Part shown: one piece after another, positions 57,492-64,000 of the stretch
Layout of the letters: every line of letters begins with the position of its first letter
Position numbering within the stretch: position 1 is the stretch's first letter
NCBI RefSeq assembly: GCF_005145045.1
Contig: NZ_CP039693.1
Location: 310,001-374,000 of the forward strand
Length of the DNA: 64,000 nt
Direction of reading: 5' to 3'
Origin: Agrobacterium larrymoorei
GTDB taxonomy: Bacteria; Pseudomonadota; Alphaproteobacteria; Rhizobiales; Rhizobiaceae
The notes under the pieces: generated by a model
Databases searched by the model: none
The model's input: the letters and a program-made list of their open reading frames with translations, nothing else
Told to the model about the DNA's origin: nothing
Program-made: the position numbers and the translations under genes

Positions 57492-58787
57492 GTGTACCAA
57501 TCACATCAGGGAGTGCAGACTAGCTCACGGGTTGATGATATCGGGCAGTTCGCATTTCCGTTCGTAACTTTTCTAGGTCTTACTCTCAGCCCGGGCTTCG
57601 GCACCATTGCAATAGTTTTCTTTCTATTGCCCTCTGCGGCGCTTCTCCTGCTGAAGTCCAAAAATTTCAGGATTCAGGGCCACATAGAAACGCCGGGTCT
57701 TTTCCTTCTTTTCATGATGCCAGCGCTTTTTCTGGCATCCACATTCTGGTCCAACCATCCTGTTCTTACATTTCGGCTTGCAGCCGAGGCCTTGCTGTCT
57801 TGTGGTGTGGTGTTCCTGCTCACAAGTTCGGTGCGGCTTAGAACACTGGTATGGGCTTTCTTCTTTGCCCAGTTGCTATCTGTGGGAGCGAGCGTCCTCT
57901 CCGGTAAGACCGCGATTATATATGAGACGCAGCAGGCCGCTTATGTCGGTTATTACGGCAGCAAGAATTACCTGGCCTACGCGGGGCTCGTGCTTTTCGT
58001 TCTGTCTGTTACCGCAGCGGGAATAAGCAAGAGTATTCAAAGTTGGCTGATAGCCTGTTTCGGTGTGGGCCTTGCTCTGCTGACGCTCGTTCTAACGATT
58101 TCAGCAGGAGCCGCGATCTCATTTCTGCTTCTCGTGATGACGTATTGCGTGTTGACAGTTGTCAGGTTGATCAACGTCAAGGCGCGAGGGCAATTTTTAT
58201 TCGCATCCATCATCATAGTATTGTGTATCGTCTGTCTGGCAGGTTTGGTTTTTGGCGATGAGAACGGGCTGACAGGCGCACTACTCGAAATGATGGGTAA
58301 GGATGCCACGCTGACCGGGCGAACCGATTTATGGGACTACGCAGCGCGGCTTATTCAGCAGCGGCCCTTGTTCGGTATCGGCTATCAGGCTTTCTGGGTT
58401 CAAAATGACGCGGCCCCGGAAGCGCTTTGGGATGCTTTCCACATTCCAACCAGAAGCGGCTTTCATTTTCATAACCAATTCTACGCAACGGCGGTGGAGT
58501 TGGGCTATTTCGGTGTGGCTGTCACATTTCTTTATGTGGCGACGCTCGTGATTGTCTGCGTCCGCACGGTTATGTTGCATTATAATGCTCTAACGGTGTT
58601 TCTGCTGCAAATCATCGTGTTGACGATGTCTCGCATCTCTACAGAGGTCGATCTTCTGGCACCGTTTTCGATTGGTTGGATTTTGACCCTGTTTGTGGTC
58701 GCCTATCTGTTCAAACTGGATCGCGTGACAGCACGGAAGCGCAACACTTCGAGCTTGGACAATCATACGGCCGCAACTGTTCCCTGA
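57492..58787 (+). CDS. exoQ: Polysaccharide polymerase, ExoQ-like (Wzy family)
   Basis: 431 residues with about 10-11 transmembrane segments. The family loop near residue 295 reads PLFGIGYQAFWVQNDAAPE and RSGFHFHNQFYATAVELGYFG, close to the ExoQ/COG3307 pattern. It begins at GTG and would polymerise the repeat unit made by the ExoY/A/L/M/O-type enzymes. It differs from the polymerase at 48051, so either two polymers are made or one protein is a ligase. The symbol is given by similarity. Confidence 0.82.
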   Translation: MYQSHQGVQTSSRVDDIGQFAFPFVTFLGLTLSPGFGTIAIVFFLLPSAALLLLKSKNFRIQGHIETPGLFLLFMMPALFLASTFWSNHPVLTFRLAAEALLSCGVVFLLTSSVRLRTLVWAFFFAQLLSVGASVLSGKTAIIYETQQAAYVGYYGSKNYLAYAGLVLFVLSVTAAGISKSIQSWLIACFGVGLALLTLVLTISAGAAISFLLLVMTYCVLTVVRLINVKARGQFLFASIIIVLCIVCLAGLVFGDENGLTGALLEMMGKDATLTGRTDLWDYAARLIQQRPLFGIGYQAFWVQNDAAPEALWDAFHIPTRSGFHFHNQFYATAVELGYFGVAVTFLYVATLVIVCVRTVMLHYNALTVFLLQIIVLTMSRISTEVDLLAPFSIGWILTLFVVAYLFKLDRVTARKRNTSSLDNHTAATVP

Positions 58788-58886
58788 TCCGATTTATTCT
58801 TGAAAATCATAATGCTGGGTTTTGATCAGGCCTGAGTTCGTCACTCAAGCCATCTAAGCGATCAAGAGACGTCGAAACTTCCTAAA

Positions 58887-59225
58887 TCAGGCAACCAAGG
58901 CGTGAATAGAGCGCATGAAAAGTGCGGGCCGTTCCACGATTTCGATCAGCGGCACAAGCTGATCAAGGGAGTGATTGGCATCGAACACAATTTCAGGCAG
59001 GCGGAGCCTTTTAAATATCTCGAGGGTTTCCGGGCCTGGCGGAGGCGTGTGTCCAGAAACGAAACGGGGCGCGATCAGTCTGGTCGGCAATCGGATGCCT
59101 TTGTCCGCGACATCGACCCATGCCGGCACGAGCCAGCTTCTGTTCTGCCAGTTTACGTAGTCGATACTCATCGTGGTTTTGCCAATCGGAAGCAATACCC
59201 AACCTGCCAGCTCAATCTCTTTCAC
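58887..59225 (-). CDS. Hypothetical protein, 112 residues
   Basis: Starts at GTG with GGGGAA upstream. The sequence has a soluble beta-like look (GWVLLPIGKTTMSIDYVNWQNRSWLVPAWVD), then LIAPRFVSGHTPPPGPETLEIFKRLRLPEIVFD, and a C-terminal helix. No membrane segment or signal peptide. The composition and ribosome binding site suggest a real gene, but no family is recognised. It converges on the ExoQ-like gene. Confidence 0.6.
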   Translation of the reverse strand: MKEIELAGWVLLPIGKTTMSIDYVNWQNRSWLVPAWVDVADKGIRLPTRLIAPRFVSGHTPPPGPETLEIFKRLRLPEIVFDANHSLDQLVPLIEIVERPALFMRSIHALVA

Positions 59226-59944
59226 TGGATTTCCCCATTCGATGTTTATGAAAGCAAGTGTGTCCCGCTTATCTTCATTAATGCTTAGATATACGAGAAA
59301 TCAAGCATAATAAATTGTATGCTGCGGATGAAGATAAGGTCAAAAAAAGTCTGGATGGCGCTTTAAAGCATCCTCTAAAATTACCTTATTGAAATTTCAC
59401 GCTATTTTTCTTCACGCTGACAGTACCCATTTAAAGACTGGCTCAGCTTTTTACGAGTTTCTTTCGTTTCACCTGAGTTTCCAAGTTGGCATTCCGCCGC
59501 CTCAGTATAGCTGCGCAGAAGCTGACTAGTTTTTGTTGTCACTGCATCAGGTTCCGTTGGCCGCTAATAGCAACTATGATCGTCGTTTTAAAAATTTAAA
59601 AAGTAGACGGATAGAATGTATCAACTTGATAATTCAACCTTTAGTTATAAAGATAAATAAGTATTGTTCTGTAAATAAAGGTTGAATTCTCAAGTGTATA
59701 TTAGTGAATATAATTATTTACCCTGTTTATGGATCATTGAGCGCACCTCGGACTTCATAATCAAGCAAATTCCAAAAATAGTCGCCGATAAATGTATTTA
59801 AGCGAATCAACTGGTTATGCTGCGCCTTAACGTTACTGTTAAAAAAGTTTCAATAACTTCCTCTTCGCTTTGATTGACAATAATTTAACGGATCGTTAAC
59901 GGTCATCTGCCGGTTTTACAAATAAATATACAATGGAGAGAACT
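59226..59944. other. 719-base AT-rich region upstream of the RTX gene (no gene seen)
   Basis: Strongly AT-rich with no coding pattern. Features seen: AGCATA-N8-TATGCT near 59304-59323, a TTGACA element at 59874-59879, and the direct repeat TTAACGG-N4-TTAACGG at about 59886-59903 just downstream of it. The long non-coding leader suggests that the RTX gene is strongly and specifically regulated. Confidence 0.5.
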
Positions 59945-60427
59945 ATGTCTATAAAGTACACTGCAGGTGGATACCTGGGCTCTGGTGAATCCAACGACGT
60001 TCTTGTTGCTACTGGCGGCGCTGCGCATCTGGACGGCGGTCGTGGTAGCGATAACCTCAACGGCGGCAAGGGTGACGACATCCTTCAGGGCGGCAAGGGC
60101 AATGACTACATGTACGGCGGTGGCGGTAACGACACGTTCCTGTGGCTCGCCTCTGACGTAGACGGCAGCACCGACAAGATTTTCGACTTCGGTGGCGCTG
60201 GTGAAGCCAGTGGCGACCGCCTGACGTTCCGCGGTATGGGTGTCGATTCCACACTCAACCTCGTGTCTCACACAGCTGGCGTCGACGGTCACGTGATCTA
60301 CAAGTATGACCTTTTTGACAGCAACACTGGACAGCACAACTATATCTCGATTGAATCCGTAAACGGCAAGCCTCTGACTGCAGACGACTATGCCTTCTAC
60401 GGTTCTGTGCCGAACGCCGCCGTCTAA
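59945..60427 (+). CDS. Small RTX-type calcium-binding secreted protein
   Basis: 160 residues. Four consecutive nonapeptide-like repeats (LDGGRGSDN, LNGGKGDDI, LQGGKGNDY, MYGGGGNDT; about residues 29-64) form a calcium-binding parallel beta-roll. A C-terminal region with FLWLASDVDGSTDKIFDFG and DRLTFRGMG, common at the end of RTX proteins, follows and probably carries the uncleaved type I secretion signal. There is no enzymatic or adhesive domain and no N-terminal signal peptide. The ATG at 59945 has GGAGAG upstream; an ATG at 59933 is less likely. It lies just upstream of a type I secretion pair, so it is the probable dedicated substrate. Confidence 0.88.
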   Translation: MSIKYTAGGYLGSGESNDVLVATGGAAHLDGGRGSDNLNGGKGDDILQGGKGNDYMYGGGGNDTFLWLASDVDGSTDKIFDFGGAGEASGDRLTFRGMGVDSTLNLVSHTAGVDGHVIYKYDLFDSNTGQHNYISIESVNGKPLTADDYAFYGSVPNAAV

Positions 60428-60488
60428 AACCAATTCGCGTTATTATATTTCCGTCGCGAAATTTTCGCACTGATGGATGCGATCAATT

Positions 60489-60520
60489 ACGCAGGGTTGC
60501 TGTGCGACCCTGCGTATTTT
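60489..60520 (+). terminator. Terminator/attenuator between the RTX gene and the secretion genes
   Basis: ACGCAGGGT, 9-base loop, ACCCTGCGT, then ATTTT. The perfect 9-bp stem lies 61 bases after the RTX stop. Partial read-through would give much more substrate than exporter mRNA, a common arrangement in type I systems. Confidence 0.8.
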
Positions 60521-60689
60521 CGAGAATAGAAAGTAGCGCGATCTCAAGAAAACCGGATTGATTTCGTGCGACTTCTTCTGGACAGGAATTAACCGTTCTT
60601 GTTCACGCTAATAAGAAAATTCCAAATATTAATATCCTGTTAAGGATCGAAGTAAGCTACAAACGGCCTTAGTAGAGGGAAGCGTTAGT

Positions 60690-62444
60690 ATGGCGTTTAA
60701 GTTTCAATCTAAGGAAGATTTGACGCGCGAAGCATTTTGTAGAAGTCGATCCGGCCTTGTAGCAATCGGTTTAGCAAGTGCGTTGATCAATGTGCTTTAC
60801 TTGACCAGTTCATTCTTCATGTTGCAGGTCTATGACCGCGTCATTCCAAGTCACAGCATTCCGTCCTTGATCGCGCTGGGAATACTTGCCGCGGCTTTGT
60901 ATGCTTTTCAGGGCGCTTTCGAGCTTTTCAGAAGCCGTATGCTGACGCGCGTATCGGGTGTGTTCGACGAGGTTTTGGGTCAGCGCGTTTTCAAGGTGAT
61001 GCTCAAAACGCCGATCAAGACCAGCGGTGCGAATGACGGCCTCATGGTCATGAGAGACTTCGATCAGGTCCGAACCTTTTTATCGGGCACTGGTCCTGCG
61101 GCCTTTTTCGATCTTCCATGGATGCCGATTTACATCGGGATCTGCTTCCTGTTTCACCCGGTCGTCGGCATCATCGCGGTGTGCGGCGCGCTCATTTTGA
61201 TCTTCATCACAGTTCTTACGAACCTCACTGCACTGGCCGCCGATCGCAAGGTCCATGATGTCTGGAATCAGCGAAACGTGTTGATGGGCGCGGCATTGCG
61301 GAATGCCGAGGTCGTTGAAGCGATGGGTATGAGCAATGATCTGGCGCGGGACTGGGAGGATTATAATAAGCGGTATAGGACGTTGTGCAGAAACAGTGCC
61401 GACAGCGGCAGTGCTTATGCCATAGTATCCAAGATTTTCCGTATAGCCTTGCAGTCTGGCGTATTAGCCGCCGGTGCCGTACTTGTTATCGAAAATCAGG
61501 CTTCTGGCGGTATCATTATCGCGTCGTCGATCCTGACGTCACGCGCGCTCGCGCCTGTCGAACAGGTCATCGCCAGCTGGCGCGGTTTCGTACTGGCGCA
61601 GCAATCCTGGAAGCGCATAAGAGAGATTTTCGATACAATACCTGAGGTCTCCCAACCGCTCACGCTCCCGGCGCCGAAAGAAACATTGTCGGTTCAAAAG
61701 CTGTCGACCGGCCCGGCGAATGCGCAACAGGCGATTGTTTCTGACATTAGCTTTACACTGCATGCCGGTAGTGCTGTGGGCATTATCGGCCCCAGCGCGT
61801 CGGGAAAATCGTCGCTTTCGCGGGCGCTTACGGGTATCTGGCCGATCTATCGCGGTTCCATGAGACTGGATGGTGCGGCACTCGATCAGTGGGATGAATC
61901 TTCGCGCGGTCAGCATATCGGATATCTTCCGCAGGGTATCGAGTTGTTCACCGGCACGGTCTCACAGAATATTTCCAGATATAGGCAAGACGCTACGCCG
62001 GAGGCCGTTGTGGCCGCTGCACGTGCAGCGCGCGTGCATGACCTCATTCTCAATCTGCCGCAGGGTTACGACACGGATATCGGGCTGAACGGTTCCCTGT
62101 TGTCCGCCGGTCAACGTCAGCGCATCGCACTGGCACGGGCTCTTTATGGCAACCCTTTTCTGGTCATTTTGGATGAACCCAATTCAAACCTCGACACGGA
62201 AGGCGAGGAAGCGCTCAGCACCGCAATCAGCGACGTTCGTGCCCGTGGTGGAATTGTGATCGTGATTGCACACCGTCCAAGCGCGCTGGTTGCGGTCGAT
62301 CATATTCTCATGATGAAAGATGGCAGAGCCGTTGCATTCGGGCCGAAGGAGGATGTGCTTCCGAAATTCCTGCGCAGGGACAGCGTCATGGCCGCAGAAT
62401 CGAGGCCTGTCACGCTGAAGGTCGTTGGCGAAGGCCAGGAGTGA
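60690..62444 (+). CDS. prsD: Type I secretion ABC transporter (PrsD-like)
   Basis: 584-residue half-size ABC exporter. The N-terminal membrane domain has about six helices (residues about 20-300), including FFMLQVYDRVIPSHSIPSL, which is standard in this subfamily. The ATPase has Walker A GPSASGKSS, signature LSAGQRQRIALARAL and Walker B LVILDEPNSNLD. It has no N-terminal C39 peptidase, so its substrates keep a C-terminal signal, as RTX proteins do. GAGGGA precedes the ATG. The membrane fusion protein gene follows after seven bases. PrsD/PrsE in rhizobia export glycanases and small RTX proteins involved in exopolysaccharide processing and biofilm. Confidence 0.93.
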   Translation: MAFKFQSKEDLTREAFCRSRSGLVAIGLASALINVLYLTSSFFMLQVYDRVIPSHSIPSLIALGILAAALYAFQGAFELFRSRMLTRVSGVFDEVLGQRVFKVMLKTPIKTSGANDGLMVMRDFDQVRTFLSGTGPAAFFDLPWMPIYIGICFLFHPVVGIIAVCGALILIFITVLTNLTALAADRKVHDVWNQRNVLMGAALRNAEVVEAMGMSNDLARDWEDYNKRYRTLCRNSADSGSAYAIVSKIFRIALQSGVLAAGAVLVIENQASGGIIIASSILTSRALAPVEQVIASWRGFVLAQQSWKRIREIFDTIPEVSQPLTLPAPKETLSVQKLSTGPANAQQAIVSDISFTLHAGSAVGIIGPSASGKSSLSRALTGIWPIYRGSMRLDGAALDQWDESSRGQHIGYLPQGIELFTGTVSQNISRYRQDATPEAVVAAARAARVHDLILNLPQGYDTDIGLNGSLLSAGQRQRIALARALYGNPFLVILDEPNSNLDTEGEEALSTAISDVRARGGIVIVIAHRPSALVAVDHILMMKDGRAVAFGPKEDVLPKFLRRDSVMAAESRPVTLKVVGEGQE

Positions 62445-62451
62445 AGAGCGA

Positions 62452-63750
62452 ATGAACGTACCGTCTCAAAAATCACTTCGCCGACATGTCTTCGGGGTCG
62501 TCAGTCTCAGCATCATTCTGGTCGGGGGACTAGGAGGCTGGGCAGCGACAGCGAAATTATCGAATGCAGTCATCGGTGACGGCACGGTCGTTATCGATGA
62601 TAATGCCAAGAAGATACAGCATCTTACCGGCGGCATCGTATCCGAAATCGCAGTAAAGGAAGGCTCCCATGTCAAGGTGGGGGACCTTTTGCTGAGCCTT
62701 GATGGCACCGCGGTTCGTGCCAGCCTCGGCATTGTGGACAGCACGCTTGCGCAACTTTATGCGCGACGCGCAAGACTGAAAGCCGAGCGTGTCGGCAAGG
62801 AAAGTTTTACGGCGGAGGATCTGGCCGCCGAGTCTGTCGATATCGATGCCAATCGCAGCTTGATCGATGGTGAGCTCCAGCTGTTTGCCACACGCCAGTC
62901 CGCTCTTGTCGGCATGAAAAAGCAGTTGAAAGAACGCAAGAACCAGCTTGCCGAAGAGATTTTCGGGATAGGCGAGCAGATCAAGTCGATCGATAACGGC
63001 TTATCGATTATCGATGAAGAATATAAAGCGACGAATTCACTCTACGCACAGCAACTCGTCACCATGCAGCGGGTGAACGTGTTGAAACGCCAGCGTGTTG
63101 ATCTGGAGGGAAGCCGCGGTGAGCGCGTTGCCGCCCGCGCGCAGGCGGAAGGGAAGATCAGCGAGATCGATCTTCAGATTCTCCAGCTCGATGAGGATCG
63201 GCGCACGGAAAACGCGAAGGAACTGACGCAGGTTGAATCCGATATTGCCCAATCGGAGGAGCGCCGGGTTGCATTGCAGGACCAGCTGAAGCGCCTGGAG
63301 CTACATGCACCGATGGATGGGCGCATCTATCAGATGACGGTTCACACCGTCGGCGGGATCGTTAATCCGGGCGATGCCTTGATGTTGCTGGCACCCGATG
63401 CGCGCGCCCTAACCGTGGAAGCGAAGATCGCTACACGGAACATCGATCAGATTTTCCCCGGACAGTCAGTCAACATTCGCTTCGCGGCATTCGATCAGAG
63501 AACGACGCCTGAAGTTGCCGGAACGGTATCCTCGATTTCCCCTGATGCGGTGACGGATCAGCGAAGCGGCCTAACCTACTACCCCATCCGGATTTTACCT
63601 GATGACGAGGGCGTCAAAAAACTGCAGGGATTGACGTTGTATCCGGGTATGCCCGCAGAAGTCTTCATAAAGATCGCAGACCGATCTGTGATATCCTATT
63701 TCTCGAAACCGCTTATGGACCAAATCAACCATACTTTCCGAGAGGATTAA
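62452..63750 (+). CDS. prsE: Type I secretion membrane fusion protein (PrsE/HlyD-like)
   Basis: 432 residues. One N-terminal transmembrane helix (about 14-35), a biotinyl-lipoyl-like half motif (IVSEIAVKEGSHVKVGDLLLSLDGT), long coiled coils (about 110-290), and the second lipoyl half with LHAPMDGRIYQMTVHTVGGIVNPGDALMLLAP. A C-terminal beta domain ends GLTLYPGMPAEVFIK. The ATG at 62452 follows the ABC gene by seven bases. An outer-membrane TolC partner is not encoded in the window. Confidence 0.93.
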   Translation: MNVPSQKSLRRHVFGVVSLSIILVGGLGGWAATAKLSNAVIGDGTVVIDDNAKKIQHLTGGIVSEIAVKEGSHVKVGDLLLSLDGTAVRASLGIVDSTLAQLYARRARLKAERVGKESFTAEDLAAESVDIDANRSLIDGELQLFATRQSALVGMKKQLKERKNQLAEEIFGIGEQIKSIDNGLSIIDEEYKATNSLYAQQLVTMQRVNVLKRQRVDLEGSRGERVAARAQAEGKISEIDLQILQLDEDRRTENAKELTQVESDIAQSEERRVALQDQLKRLELHAPMDGRIYQMTVHTVGGIVNPGDALMLLAPDARALTVEAKIATRNIDQIFPGQSVNIRFAAFDQRTTPEVAGTVSSISPDAVTDQRSGLTYYPIRILPDDEGVKKLQGLTLYPGMPAEVFIKIADRSVISYFSKPLMDQINHTFRED

Positions 63751-63764
63751 GCAAATTCGTTGCG

Positions 63765-63788
63765 CAGCCTCTTCCAAGGAGGAGGCTG
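63765..63788. terminator. Stem-loop after the secretion genes
   Basis: CAGCCTCTTCC, AA, GGAGGAGGCTG: an 11-bp near-perfect stem 14 bases after the membrane fusion protein stop. No T-run follows directly. Probably the transcript end. Confidence 0.6.
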
Positions 63789-63843
63789 TCAGAATTTACG
63801 AGTTGTGCTGTAAAGGAACATGGAGCGGAGCTAGTATTGGGGA

Positions 63844-63855
63844 AGCAAATTTGCT
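63844..63855. promoter_or_regulatory. 12-bp palindrome upstream of the last gene
   Basis: AGCAAATTTGCT, perfect, 48 bases before the start codon of the exported protein gene at 63903. The position fits an operator or an activator site. The factor is unknown. Confidence 0.35.
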
Positions 63856-63902
63856 ACCTCAATAGAAAGCATAGTTCGCGTTTGAATTTTGAGAGATCAT
63901 TC

Positions 63903-64000
63903 ATGGCCGTTCGTCGCAGAATTTTAGGAATTACTCTCTTTCTCGCATCGGCAGCGCCGTTCGCCCATGTTGCATATGCTGCGGATTACATCGAGTCAGG
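63903..64000 (+). CDS. Exported protein, N-terminal fragment (runs off window)
   Basis: Only 32 complete codons are visible. They read as a classic signal peptide: MAVRRRILGITLFLASAAP with a basic N-terminus and hydrophobic core, then FAHVAYAAD as a probable cleavage site after AYA. GAGAG precedes the ATG. The mature protein begins near DYIES, too short for identification. Its position after the type I secretion genes is compatible with a polysaccharide-modifying or surface protein, but that is only context. Confidence 0.7.
   Translation, partial: MAVRRRILGITLFLASAAPFAHVAYAADYIES

Overview
The window looks like part of a secondary chromosome or large replicon of an Agrobacterium/Rhizobium-type alphaproteobacterium. 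Signs are moderately high GC, ATGA-coupled operons, many ABC and TRAP importers, a pectin-use locus of the picA/gaaPQM type known from Agrobacterium, a succinoglycan-type exo gene string and a PrsD/PrsE-like type I secretion system. The species cannot be fixed from sequence alone. No rRNA, tRNA, CRISPR array or insertion sequence was recognised.

Layout. 1-3.6 kb: leucine/isovalerate degradation on the minus strand (isovaleryl-CoA dehydrogenase, methylcrotonyl-CoA carboxylase beta, start of alpha), with a divergent LysR regulator. 4.5-8.5 kb: DUF4112 protein, an extra acyl carrier protein, a lytic transglycosylase, a catalase-like protein and a DUF1206 membrane protein. 8.5-22 kb: pectin and galacturonate use. 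An ABC sugar importer is encoded with a GH28 polygalacturonase and a GH105 hydrolase that lack signal peptides, so imported oligomers are probably cut in the cytoplasm. An AraC regulator, a TRAP galacturonate importer, KduI, KduD and KdgF follow. 22-23.4 kb is a decayed MFS transporter joined by deletion to the tail of an FAH-family hydrolase. A NIT-domain chemoreceptor sits at 24-26 kb.

26.5-36.3 kb is the most interesting region. A class-III PLP enzyme resembling the AGXT2L phospho-lyases lies next to a kinase resembling hydroxylysine kinase (AGPHD1/HYKK). Beside them are a GntR/FCD regulator, an SDR, a polyamine-type ABC importer and a second class-III aminotransferase. The same TGATGCATCA palindrome precedes both the regulator/kinase divergent region and the SDR-transporter operon, which suggests one regulon. 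I propose uptake and ammonia-phospho-lyase catabolism of an amino alcohol such as 5-hydroxylysine.

37.7-63.7 kb is an exopolysaccharide region. A contiguous exoK-exoL-exoA-exoM-exoO string is followed by an oppositely oriented export/assembly set (Wza-like lipoprotein, ExoP-like autokinase, Wzy-like polymerase and two uncharacterised proteins). Then come an ExoY-like initiating transferase, an OafA-type acyltransferase, a pyruvyl-transferase-family protein, a Wzx flippase, an ExoQ-like polymerase, a very small RTX protein and a type I secretion pair. The glycosyltransferases present would account for only the first five sugars of a succinoglycan-type unit. The window ends inside the signal peptide region of another exported protein.
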